From positions 2,046,001 to 2,110,000 of the forward strand of contig JAMWFC010000046.1 of assembly GCA_027475525.1 (NCBI GenBank): 64,000 nucleotides of DNA. Direction: 5' to 3'. Source of the stretch: Macrolepiota albuminosa (lineage: Eukaryota > Basidiomycota > Agaricomycetes > Agaricales > Agaricaceae). The notes below the pieces were generated by a model. That model did no database searches, had not been told where the DNA came from, and saw only the letters and a list, made by a program, of their open reading frames with translations. This document shows positions 1-12,856 of the stretch, one piece after another. Positions within the stretch are counted from its first letter, which is position 1; every line of letters begins with the position of its first letter. Both the position numbers and the translations under genes were made by a program.

Positions 1-1110
1 CGTCCTGTCGTTTCAGAGGTGATTCATGAAGACATTCCTGCATTGCTATCCAAGGAAGTATCCTTGACTCCAATACCCTCCGAGACCGAGCCCTCGATAG
101 TGATTGCTACGCTAGAAGAACCAGCCAAATCAGCCAAACAATCCATACAAGTCGATGAAACCAAGCTGTTGGAACAATCCAGACCAGAGGAGCCTCGACC
201 ATTAGAAGAGTCCAAATTGCGGAAGAGTAAGGAATTACCTACACCTGGACCAGAAGAGATCATTCCTCCAACAGTGCCAGATAAGGAGGTCAAGGAGGTC
301 AAAGAAACCAAGTTGAAACCTACGTTCTTGACCAAAGGTGCAGATGTGCGTGGTCTCGCAAAACTTGGAGGCAGAAGTCGCAAAGAAAAATCTGGTGTCC
401 ACGCCCTGGATCGTTACCTCTCTGATGGTGGCGATGAAACCGAGGTCACAGAACGCGAGGATGACGAGGATGATGACTGGGATTTCATTGATGCCGTTGA
501 TGGTGAAGACCGTAATGGAGCTAAGGGTACCAGCCTTTTTGCTCGTGGCGTGGTCGACAGATACAGGTTGGCCGTGTTCAGGATAGCGTCGACGCCGTCT
601 CAACAACGCTCTGGACCACGATCGTTTTCGGGCATGTCGAAAAGCTCGGAACCGAATACGTCAGAGCCTGCAGATTCGCCCAGTCCCTCTCAACGACGGG
701 GACGGGCACCGCTCAACTTTCGCAGACATCCTGGACAGTTCTTGCGCGCCAAGTCTCCTGGTGTCCCACCTTCGACGTTTTCAACCAAGTCGAGTGGGAC
801 TGCCAATTCCTTTGCTTCTGCTTCCAACACCCTCTCCGGCACATCGTCAACGGGAGGACTGCTGACGCCATCGCCGTCGACCTCTCACTCGCTCAAATCG
901 AAGGAATCGGCGCTGTCCGTTGGTGAGCACAGCTTGTCTTCTGACCAGTCAGGCCCTGGCGAAGGCACTGCAGAGGCTCCAGGGGAAATGATTAGAAGTA
1001 GGCCCCTCATGGAAGAGTTGGAAAAACAGAAAAACAGGAAGCTCAAGAAGTACAAGGAGAATGCAGAAAAAGTATTTTCACTATTCTCATCACCTCGCCA
1101 GCAATTGTGA
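1..1110 (+). CDS. C-terminal part of an unidentified acidic, Ser-rich protein
   Basis: The frame is open from the first base of the window, so this is only the C-terminal end (about 369 residues) of a longer protein. It begins with a Glu/Pro/Lys-rich stretch. A more conserved-looking block follows, with an acidic run, then DWDFIDAVDGEDRNG and GTSLFARGVVDRYRL. After that comes a long Ser/Thr/Pro-rich tail with basic patches, and a charged helix (MEELEKQKNRKLKKYKENA) before the stop. The ordered block flanked by disorder suggests a cytoplasmic regulatory or scaffold protein, but I do not recognise the family and assign no function. No intron is evident in this part. Confidence 0.75.
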   Translation, partial: RPVVSEVIHEDIPALLSKEVSLTPIPSETEPSIVIATLEEPAKSAKQSIQVDETKLLEQSRPEEPRPLEESKLRKSKELPTPGPEEIIPPTVPDKEVKEVKETKLKPTFLTKGADVRGLAKLGGRSRKEKSGVHALDRYLSDGGDETEVTEREDDEDDDWDFIDAVDGEDRNGAKGTSLFARGVVDRYRLAVFRIASTPSQQRSGPRSFSGMSKSSEPNTSEPADSPSPSQRRGRAPLNFRRHPGQFLRAKSPGVPPSTFSTKSSGTANSFASASNTLSGTSSTGGLLTPSPSTSHSLKSKESALSVGEHSLSSDQSGPGEGTAEAPGEMIRSRPLMEELEKQKNRKLKKYKENAEKVFSLFSSPRQQL

Positions 1111-2012
1111 TTGGAATCGTCACTGTGCTTTCGCATTGCATTTGCTCTGACTTTTTTTCTCGTTACCTATATGGGGCTCATTGGACAACGTACGAAAACC
1201 AAACTTTCTGTATGCAATCTTCAAGGTCAGACTATCATATGCTTTCGAACTATTTTATTGCCATTTATCCCATCGGCCACACTCCTTTCCATTCCATTCT
1301 TCATCATCTACACACATAGTTCCCTGCCTTCCGCTGTTGGTCGGTGGTTGTGCTTGCGTAACTCATTACCACATACATATCTCCTGTCCTTACTTATACC
1401 AAGCGTTTTTGTACCGCAAAACAACCCACTAGATCGTTCCTTCTAATGCCCATTTTGCTTGTGGAACTTCATTTGGCTGGCAGTAAGATGGGTTTCAGGT
1501 ATATCAGGATATCTCTCCTTACATCATTCATCCATATATCAGGTTCCATATATCTGACCCGTCCTTTCCCGCACCCACTCGACTCAAGCGGGAGGCGCAA
1601 CTGCCGAACAGATCCTGACCTTTTTTTCACACTCGAAGTCTTTTATCAAGTCATTTCCTTGATTAAAGAAGACAACGCAGTTTGAACGTGCCAAGATTCT
1701 ATAGTTGCATGTAGAACCGCGATAACTTGACACTCCAGGTCTGGAACACTTGGTCTGAAGAGCTGTGAACTCTGTCATGGCGATGCTGATGGTCAGAAGA
1801 AGTTACGTGCCTTAGCCGCGGCGATCACGAAAAATATTTTTAGGATGCCTCAAGGCAGCGTGCAGCGTTTGACCTATCAGAAGCCTACAACATGAGATAC
1901 AAGTGGATGTACACTCTGGCATCGGTCGCTGATCCTCAGTTCTTCCCTTCTAACTTGGCCTCAGTGGGCTCCCTGACCATCTAACGTCCGTACCACTCTT
2001 GACTTGCTAACC
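1111..2012. other. intergenic, 3' UTR and promoter region
   Basis: About 900 bp between two genes on the same strand. The sequence is pyrimidine-rich and has only short ORFs without family resemblance. It should hold the 3' end of the upstream transcript and the promoter of the CorA gene. No repeat or RNA gene is visible. Confidence 0.6.
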
Positions 2013-4572
2013 ATGCCTCGCGAGAATAGCTTCTCGGACTCTGAAGGTCGGTCATTGACGCCAGACCTTGACGAAATCGACGAGGGTCAAACTTCCGGAG
2101 CCTCTACGCTTCCAAACGTACAGGCTTCTGCATACTCCCCTCCCGTAAATCAGTCCGTCTCAGTCGACCTCCGGTCGCCCTCAAAGCGCTCTGTGCTTTC
2201 AAAAATCAGATCTAGGTCCCCAATGAAACAGAAGACTCGACCTTGGCCAGAGAATAGCAACGTTCATGCACCCATTGAAAGATTTCGTGCGGCCGTGCGC
2301 AAGGTTATGGCACTGCATCGAGGTGCCTCTCATCTCACGGGCAATGAAATACGTGTCGGCGCAGAGCCTGGTGTAAACCCACGACGCGCGTCGGCAGACC
2401 TTCTCTATGGTCATATACGGCAGGATTCCGTGATTGAGGTCATCGACTATTCAACTATAAGCAGTAGCTTTAATCGCATGAACAATAAGGAATTCATCAA
2501 CTTCCTGAACGACCCCGTTGCGAGCGAGAGACAACGGTGGGTGAGGGTGAGATGGATAAATATTGGAGGATTGAGTTGGGACGTCCTCAAAGCCGTCTCA
2601 ATCAAGTATGGTGCGTGCGCTGTATTTACGACAAGCTCATTCATTAATGCACGTTTGAATTCTGAAGACCTACACCCACTTGCTCTCGAGGATATCTTCC
2701 TTACTCGGAACCGGAGCCAAACTCGTTCTAAGGCTGATTACTACAATAAGCACCTCTTTTTACGTGTCCTCTGCCATGAGCTTGGACAGGAAGGCGGACC
2801 TTCTGCTACACATACTGATTATATGACTTTTGGGACTATGTTGATGGATGGACCTCGCTCCGAGACTCCTTCTGCGATGAGTGGCCATTACAGATTAGAA
2901 AAGGATGTCATAAGAGAACAGGACGATTATATGATGTATGACAGTGAAACTATGTCGAGAAGAGAGAAAAAACGAGGCCGCCTCCGCTCCTTCTTTCACG
3001 CTGCTCCCCAAGATTTGGAAAGCGCTCTATCTCAAAGGAGTGGTTCCATATCTAGCTTGGGTGAGTTTTTGAGCAGGGTGAGGAAGTCTTCTCTCTGTAG
3101 AATAGGATCAATTACTTATCCATCTGTAGGCTGACAAGCGTCGAAAGCAAGCCCAGGATACCACAACCCTCGAAGTGCTTAAGCAGGTCAGTATTCTAGT
3201 GCGCTTGCTAGCTCGGGGCTTGATCTTAACCGATATTGCAGGGCGACAGAGTAAACGTCAACGTTTCTCCAATGTTCATTTTCTTGTTTAGAGACGGTAA
3301 GCTGTTGATTAGCTTCCTTGTTTTCAATTTGAACAACGATTCCAGGAACTGTGATCTCTATCCATTCTGTCCCAAGTCTGAAGCTCACTTCTCCAATAAG
3401 CACCAGGCTTAATCACAGAGATACGGGCTTGCGAAATTCTGCGGACCCCTCTCTCTTGGTTCACGCCTTGCTGGATCTTGGTACGTATCCTATCTAGTCC
3501 TTGACGCTGCAAACTAACTTGACTTTCAAAAACTAGTTGTTGACAATGCACTTGAAGTCATTGACGAATACCATACCAGAATTAACAAGTTTGAGCGCGC
3601 CATTCTGCTGAAGCCTAATGTGCAGACCGTCAGATACCGTACGTTTCCATCTGTCCCTCGGAGAACAACACAGTTTACATAGGCTTTTCAAAGTTCATAT
3701 TCTTTCTGGTGACCTTATTATGCACAAACGCACCTTGGAACCCATTAAAACCTTGATCTATGGTCTAAGACGATATGACCTCGACCGTTGCCAGGCTTTG
3801 ATTGATATGTCAGATCCGGCAAACGCAGACGTCAAGGTTGTCGGTTTCATAAGCCACAAGGCCAAAATCTACATGGTATGTCATTCGGCCTTCCGTGCCG
3901 TGCTTCGAGCCTGTATTGAAGAGACGCGATTCTGAACAGGCCGATGTCTTCGACCATACGGAGTATATCTTGAGCAGTCTAGATATGTTTGCGGCGATAG
4001 CAGAAAATCTCATTGGGTACACTTTTAATGTGAGAACTATGTGTCTCTGCTCTGGTAAAAAATGACTTACCTCTATGCATAGCTCGCTTCGTATGAGATG
4101 AATCAAGTCATGTAACATCTTTCATTATGCCGCATTTTCAATTCCTTATCTGTTGTCAAATAGGCGCCGCCTGACCTTGGCAACAATCATCTTCCTGCCC
4201 CTTACATTACTGACAGGATACTTCGTATGTTTAATGACTGTTACTCTTCAATTTCTGACATACATTTGCTAGGGTATGAACTTCACACCGTTTTGGGGAG
4301 TAGACCAGCATTCGGACCTATTGTGAGCTTCTTTCCTGTGATTACCTATCACATGTCTCATCTTCCCGTAACATAGTTTCTGGGAAATTGCTCTGCCAGT
4401 TATGGCTGTCGTCATACCCTTGTTTTTGTGGTCCGACATTAAGGAAGCCTTACGGTATTTCGAGAAGAAAATGGTCACTAGGAAAGCGCTGAAGGTATAC
4501 ATGACTTTATTGGTACTTGTTATCATCGGCTCACTGATTGCTTCTGTCCTGTAGACAATCAAGCAATCTTGA
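2013..4572 (+). CDS. CorA-family magnesium transporter
   Basis: Membrane channel of the CorA superfamily, importing Mg2+ or a related divalent cation; fungal members lie in the plasma, vacuolar or mitochondrial membrane. Thirteen exons give a continuous protein of 634 residues: 2013-2610, 2668-3077, 3130-3186, 3242-3296, 3346-3480, 3537-3638, 3694-3875, 3940-4029, 4083-4111, 4164-4224, 4273-4322, 4377-4494, 4555-4572. The N-terminal 150 residues are Ser-rich. They are followed by the cytosolic CorA domain (GLSWDVLKAVSIKYDLHPLA, then HILSGDLIMHKRTLEPIKTL). At the end, helix 1 (RRLTLATIIFLPLTLLTGYF) runs into the diagnostic GMN motif encoded at 4276, and helix 2 follows (FWEIALPVMAVVIPLFLW). 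The GMN signature makes the family certain; the ion and the membrane are inferred. The ATG at 2013 is the first in frame. Confidence 0.93.
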
Positions 4573-4942
4573 ATGTAGTCATTTGAACCCCGGACTCTGT
4601 GTCTGCTTCAGCCTCTGGATCTAGGTCTTTGTGTCACGAATCTTCCGATTCAACCCTCCTGGTGTTTGAGGATGTCAAATTGTTCTGGATGTTCTGACTG
4701 AATGTACCATCATACCTGCTTGTTGTATATTTATGGGACCATACTATCTTATTATTTACCCTCTCCACCTACGCCGTTGTCGTAACTTTCGGTATTGCAC
4801 TACCTCACCTTATATGCATTATTCAATAGGACGATACTACCAGCTTTCCTTAATTCACGTCTGTCTGTCTGTCTTCGTGAATATTAACGCGCCTGGCAGT
4901 TCGAACCCCGACATCTGACAATTGAAGAATATATTCTTGCCA
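4573..4942. other. intergenic
   Basis: About 370 bp between two co-oriented genes, with AT-rich stretches. A GTTCGAAC-like element near 4898 recalls a tRNA T-arm, but no acceptor stem or other arm is found, so it is not called. Nothing else is seen. Confidence 0.5.
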
Positions 4943-5788
4943 ATGTTGCCCATGCTCCAGTTCTTATCAGTTCTCTGTCTATCTCTACATGTCTTCGCGA
5001 ACACGGAAATAGTCAACTTCCACGTTTCTGAATCTCACAACGAGGAACTTTCCTTCACGAACAGTTGGTGAGAGGTCAACACAATGCATGAAGTTCCCTT
5101 ATTGACACACATGGAGGCCAAGGTTGAACTCCACCCACAGCGAACGCGAATGGACCGTGCTTCCTGCACCTTTTGGAACTCCCCTGCAGGAAGTATGCAA
5201 TATTCGCGTGGTTGATAATCCATGTCCACACCAACTATGGCTGGTACTTGATCTGACGCGTGACTGGAGCACATATTCCAGCTTCACATTACGACTCTCA
5301 TGGCCAGCGTCTGTAAGTTTCATGATTCTTTGAGATGTAGTTGGACGATTCATATTGTGATGTACCTTTCACGCTAGTATCCAGTTGAATTCTCTCTAGA
5401 AATATTCAATCCTGAAAGCCTCTCGGCTCAATTTGGACCTCGCCTTGGCTTTCGAAACAATTCGCTGACAACGCATGCGCCATTGTTGGCTTCCAATACC
5501 CGCTTACGCTATGCCCGCATCCGTCTCGTTGACATCGGTATCCTGACGCCATCTCCAATGTCTCGCGCTGCAAAACCAACTTCACCCACTCCGGTCCCGT
5601 TTATTTTGGCTCTCGAGCCTCTCTATTTTGGTGTTCTACCCCCTTCAATTGTGCCGGTACTGGCATACATTTTCAGCGCGTCCATAATGGCTTGCATAAT
5701 CGTGCCGCCTTTGATCAAGTACCTCGATGGGATAGCCTCGCAGGCAAGAAAGGAATTACTATGGGATGGGAACCGCAAATATAATTGA
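4943..5788 (+). CDS. predicted signal-peptide, single-pass membrane protein of unknown family
   Basis: Three exons (4943-5067, 5123-5312, 5378-5788) join to 241 residues. The first 20 residues are a signal peptide (MLPMLQFLSVLCLSLHVFA). A luminal or extracellular domain follows, with blocks such as REWTVLPAPFGTPLQEVCNI and FTLRLSWPASYPVEFSLEIF. The last third has a hydrophobic helix (about LYFGVLPPSIVPVLAYIFSA onward) and a short basic cytosolic tail. The topology suggests an ER or secretory-pathway type I protein. The layout recalls small accessory subunits of GPI-anchor enzymes, but I see no motif that proves it, so the function is left open. The intron after residue 41 uses the acceptor at 5121-5122; an alternative acceptor lies 21 bp downstream. 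Confidence 0.7.
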
Positions 5789-6663
5789 TCCTCATTCGCA
5801 TCATTCTCCTCATTTCCAAGCCGATCTTTGTTGGACTTTGACGACGTCATCACACATGCACTCATTGTGCAGGGCCACCACTGCTTACCAGCTTACCATA
5901 GACTGTCTCCCCGTCATATTATGAACAATGGACCATTGTTCATATGTGTGTCTATATATTCGGACCTGTCGTGATATCACCCTCACTCGCTTATAAACGA
6001 CGAAGAAGAAGAGAGATGGTGGAGACGGATGAAAGGAGATGCGGAGACGAGGTATGGGTTGGTGGAAGACGAGATAGGAGAGGAATGACAGGAAAACGCG
6101 AGGGAGTGAAGGGGTACGAGGAAGAAGAAGACTGAGACAACAAAGTCATACAGGACGGCGAAACGAGGAGCTACACACCACGGGGGGTCAAGACAACTCG
6201 CGTACGCTAAGTTCCAGGATGAACACAGGTTATCGACTAACCCCCTGCAAACAAATCGAACCAGCATAAACATTTCGAGACTTTTGTTTGACGGAATACT
6301 GACAGACGAACAGAATCTGATTGTATTCATACTGATGACAATCGTAGTCAGGATGAACACGAATTATTAAATACATGTATTCGATATCACGTACATAATT
6401 GTGGCCACCGTCACCCTGCCTCCATGGTTAATTCTTTCTCTTCTTTGTCTCATTGTTCAAGCCGACCCTGACATACAGATATTTTCAGATATATGGACAA
6501 CTACATAGTACACGATACCCTCCGTCAGTGACACAAGACTGAGTGGTGATTTTACCTCCTGCTACGCATTTTGTGACATACTATGTATCGCACTTACTAG
6601 GAAAGCTTACGCTCTGTACTTTTGACTTTCTACCGAGGAGAGTAACACTAACACGTGTATCGT
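5789..6663. other. intergenic with a purine-rich stretch
   Basis: About 900 bp without a convincing gene. Positions 5998-6135 are strongly purine-biased on the + strand (GA-rich, with gaagaag runs). This opens a 63-codon Arg/Glu-rich frame that looks like a composition artefact. A 14-base block, tcaggatgaacac with small differences in its flanks, occurs near 6217 and again near 6350. The rest is AT-rich. Confidence 0.5.
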
Positions 6664-6678
6664 GATGCGTGACGCATC
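6664..6678. promoter_or_regulatory. odd-centred palindrome with a TGACGCA core
   Basis: Seven-base arms gatgcgt and acgcatc flank a single central G. The core TGACGCA resembles the CRE/ATF type of bZIP site, and it is followed at once by the CpG-rich gcgcgtcgcgtcgc. The element lies just 5' of the most likely start codon of the recombination gene, so it may be a promoter element. If translation starts at 6665 instead, it would be coding. Its function is inference. Confidence 0.3.
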
Positions 6679-6718
6679 GCGCGTCGCGTCGCTTTCGCAT
6701 TTGAAAAGCGCAAGTGTT

Positions 6719-7182
6719 ATGTACGCAACCATATCGGCTAAGGCAACTATGTTCCTTTGTTATCCGACCAGGGCTAATCAACTGAAAACGCAGGCTCAAG
6801 AAGCTCGCTTGGCGGCACTTGAGGCCGAAGTAAAGGAGCTGCAAGAAAAACTTGGGTGAGCATGACCTCTGTTCTCACCAGTCTGTAAAGGGGAACGCTC
6901 CAGCGCACATAAAGATGCAGAGAAGATTGTTCAACGACATATCAAACTGTTGCACTTGTATAATGAAGCCAAGGATGCTACACAGGCGAGTCTCCGGAGA
7001 TTTCTTTACCGCATACATTTACCGGTTACTTGACTGATTCCTGGCTAAAGATTTTGATAGGGAGGGTGCGTATTACAGAATAGTACTATTAATGACTTCA
7101 TATTCCTTTGCAGTTAGCAGTCTTGAAGGGAACCACGGTCAGACAGATTCATGAAGACCTTGGGTTAGATGGCAACGACTGA
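6719..7182 (+). CDS. swi5: Swi5/Sae3-type DNA recombination mediator
   Basis: Small partner of Sfr1 that stabilises Rad51 and Dmc1 filaments during recombinational repair and meiosis in the nucleus. Four exons give about 100 residues: 6719-6855, 6904-6985, 7051-7065, 7114-7182. An N-terminal coiled coil (ARLAALEAEVKELQEKLG) leads into the family core: QRHIKLLHLYNEAKDATQ, then ILIGRLAVLKGTTVRQIHED, then LGLDGND and stop. Intron 2 starts with GC (cag|gcgagt), and exon 3 is only 15 nt (ILIGR). Both are needed to rebuild the conserved core, which supports them. The N-terminus is uncertain: ATG 6719 gives the usual short length, ATG 6665 adds 18 residues. The stop lies one base from the stop of the convergent RCC1-repeat gene. 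Confidence 0.85.
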
Positions 7183-7183
7183 A

Positions 7184-8527
7184 TTATAAACATGTATTTC
7201 CTGACGACGTTACTATCCAACTTGTGCCAGAGCCTCCCCATATACCTATAGCATATTGATGCTTTTGCCCCTCCATACCTGATTCTGGTGGCCATAGTTG
7301 AATGGGAGTGAAGGCGTTCTCCGTAGTTCCAACCCCAAGATTGCCATGCTCATTCCATCCCCACCCCCATACCTCTGGTGATTCACCTGCTTCAGACTTT
7401 TGAGAACAGAGCACAAGAACATGCTCAGTTCCGCATGCCAGCGCCAATATCTTACTTGCCTCTGGCGAACGTAGCTCTACTGGAGCCAATGGTACGGATG
7501 TGCAAGATTCCACTTGGCGACCGAGTTGTCCATAGGCACTACTGCCTGTGGTGGAAATCTGTTCTACACCGTTATCAGTTTCTATCACAGCGCAAGTTCC
7601 ATTCCACATGCAGTCAATTTTAGTTGCATGTTTGACGTCTCCAAGACCCTGTAATTGACCTTTGCGATTCGACCCAAAGCCCAAAATACTCCCAGACCTG
7701 CGAAGAAGAACAGTATGTTGACTGCCGAGAGCAGCGGCAACAATAGGGTCTCTATGATTTTCTATCGAGACGATACGCGGGGTTGCAATGTAAGAGATGC
7801 TACGTCCTTTTTCATCGAGGACATTTCCAAGCTGGCCGTGTCGTGAGGTACCCCAACCAACGATACACCTTTGAGGGGGTTCATCACCCCATGCAACCTC
7901 AAGCTGGATTACGACATGACGTTGTCCTGTAACAAGGAAGAGGATTTCGATATCTGCATTCTTGAGAGAAATCCCATCAAATGCAAGATGATCAAATCTG
8001 ACGATATGAAATGGTTCCGTTTTACTTTCCTCGACTGACATCCCAACCCCCAAATCACCGAAGTCATTTGACCCCATGGAGATCAATACGTCGCTTCGCC
8101 CATCGCAAGAAAGGACTACATATGTTGTCTTCCAAGATGCGGCAACGAGCTTAGGTTGATATCCAGATAACCCTTCCTGCTCCAGAGGCAGCGCGATAGG
8201 CCGAAAGACAGTGCATTCCTCACCCGATTGGCGGTACATAGCACCGAGCTGCCCAGCAGACCCATCACCACTACCCCACAGCTGTGTCTCAAGCTTCCCA
8301 GATCTTCTCATTTCTAGAAGTACGACAGTGTGGTTTGCCCCACAGGTAACATTTAGCACACGGGTGGTATCAACAGGCATGGTGGTCGGCGCACAGCTGG
8401 AGAAAGAACAGGGTTGGAATACATGGGAATCTTCCATAGTACCATTTGCCAGCTGTCCTTGAGCATTGGATCCGGATGACAGAAGCGTAAATATAGGTCT
8501 TAGTGGGGGTACATGATGAGAGTTCAT
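7184..8527 (-). CDS. RCC1-repeat beta-propeller protein (ATS1-like)
   Basis: Single-exon gene for 447 residues. Repeated blades show the RCC1 signature: GSNAQGQLANG, WGSGDGSAGQLG, MGSNDFGDLGVG, WGTSRHGQLGNV, GFGSNRKGQLQGLG, GSSAYGQLGRQ and WGWGWNEHGNLGVG. These are interleaved with GANHTVVLLE- and CGTEHVLVLC-like strands. There are about seven blades and no other domain, signal peptide or membrane segment. RCC1 proteins act as Ran exchange factors or as protein-interaction propellers. The short, intronless architecture resembles yeast Ats1, linked to tubulin and tRNA wobble modification, more than nuclear RCC1. That assignment is inference; the propeller fold is clear. Its 3' end abuts Swi5. 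Confidence 0.85.
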   Translation of the reverse strand: MNSHHVPPLRPIFTLLSSGSNAQGQLANGTMEDSHVFQPCSFSSCAPTTMPVDTTRVLNVTCGANHTVVLLEMRRSGKLETQLWGSGDGSAGQLGAMYRQSGEECTVFRPIALPLEQEGLSGYQPKLVAASWKTTYVVLSCDGRSDVLISMGSNDFGDLGVGMSVEESKTEPFHIVRFDHLAFDGISLKNADIEILFLVTGQRHVVIQLEVAWGDEPPQRCIVGWGTSRHGQLGNVLDEKGRSISYIATPRIVSIENHRDPIVAAALGSQHTVLLRRSGSILGFGSNRKGQLQGLGDVKHATKIDCMWNGTCAVIETDNGVEQISTTGSSAYGQLGRQVESCTSVPLAPVELRSPEASKILALACGTEHVLVLCSQKSEAGESPEVWGWGWNEHGNLGVGTTENAFTPIQLWPPESGMEGQKHQYAIGIWGGSGTSWIVTSSGNTCL

Positions 8528-8782
8528 GAGAGTTCCAGTGACCGTTAGATCCGATCACGCGATTATATGAAATAGATGCCCATTACTGAGCGGTTCCGTA
8601 CTGCTTGAGCACATAATTTTGCAAGCTCTGACTTGTGTCCGCGATAACATATGATCTAGCTTGGCCTCAATGCTCGTCTCATTTCAGAATTTATCATTTA
8701 TCTCCTATGGCTGAGGCCGCAGCATTAGTTGCCTTACGAACAGCACGAGAGTTTACGGCGCCATTGGGTACGATGCAGATGT

Positions 8783-9391
8783 AATGGCAGAACACGGTCC
8801 CGAAGCTCTCGCGAAGCTTGGTACCAGTCTAACTCGCGTAGGACCGTCTTATATCACCCCTTTCAACAAAGAGTAACTGAAAAGCATTCCAGCCGAGTCT
8901 TTACAGACCAATCATGCCGACCTGCGTCATATAACCATTTCAGCGTTGGTGAATTCGAGAAAAAAAAATTCCTTTCGTAGTCATCATCTGGCATGTAAGT
9001 CAGCGAATTCGAAAACATTTCGGCCTTTCTCCAAGAAAATTTTCATATTACACTCTCTTTCAAAGACAATCACGACATGGACAAGGAATTTGATTCTTTG
9101 CTCTCGGGTACTCTGCCTTTATCGCCTCCTCCTGAATCTCTACATCACCTTGTCCATATACTCCATATCTTCGGACGATATTTGCAAACCTCTAGGGATC
9201 TGATACTTCCGTGCCCTAAATCGTACAAAAGATGCCTTAGAATGGCAAATGCAGCCTCTTTACTATCTTTTGAAAAATGCTCAATGCCTTCTTGTGCCCG
9301 TGCTTATGAGCGTTCAGACGAGGAAGAGGCACGACGGTATCGTCTGGGAAGAATAATGAATTGCTCTAAGGCTACAGAATGGGATCTTTGA
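8783..9391 (+). CDS. possible small multi-exon gene, unknown
   Basis: Coding-like stretches on the + strand do not join into one sure model. One frame reads VYGAIGYDADVMAEHGPEAL and can splice from 8820 to 8893 (donor gtacca, acceptor ccag) into AESLQTNHADLRHITISAL, with both frames agreeing across the splice. A second open stretch, ATG 9077 to the stop at 9389-9391, reads MDKEFDSLLSGTLPL and ends with an acidic/basic tail (DEEEARRYRLGRIM). An ATG at 8707 begins a third short frame. The exon joins and the start are uncertain and no family is recognised. A small nuclear or cytosolic protein is possible, but this could also be spurious. Confidence 0.3.
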
Positions 9392-12509
<3,118 letters not shown>

Positions 12510-12856
12510 AGAGTTTGACACGCTCTTGTTTTCACTTTGCATATACATACACATACCATAGTCGCTTTCAACAGTGGCCCAGGCCTCTCACGTCCCACAT
12601 TATTTTTAGCTTTCCACAGCTATAGTATTCACGAACCAATGTAGTCAGAAATCTTAGAGTTATTGTTCAATTCACGCTATGCAGCCCGCCTGTCCTGATT
12701 ATAGGACTTTCGACACAGTATCCGGATACTAAAATACAAGTTAAATGATTTCCTACAAGTAAACGATGATTCAGACAGAGTCCTTGATAAAGTTCCTATC
12801 CCAAAAACCAAATAGAAACGCGACATCCGACAATATGTCTAAAACGACAAATGGAA
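12510..12856. other. intergenic between convergent genes
   Basis: About 350 bp holding the 3' ends of two convergent transcripts. It is AT-rich, with no ORF of note and no strong hairpin. Confidence 0.6.

Noticed and set aside
4890..4925. tRNA-like T-arm sequence (ggcagttcgaacccc)
   Set aside because: No matching acceptor, D or anticodon arm within 80 bases.
5944..6135. 63-codon ORF rich in Arg and Glu
   Set aside because: Product of the purine-biased tract; no start context, homology or introns.
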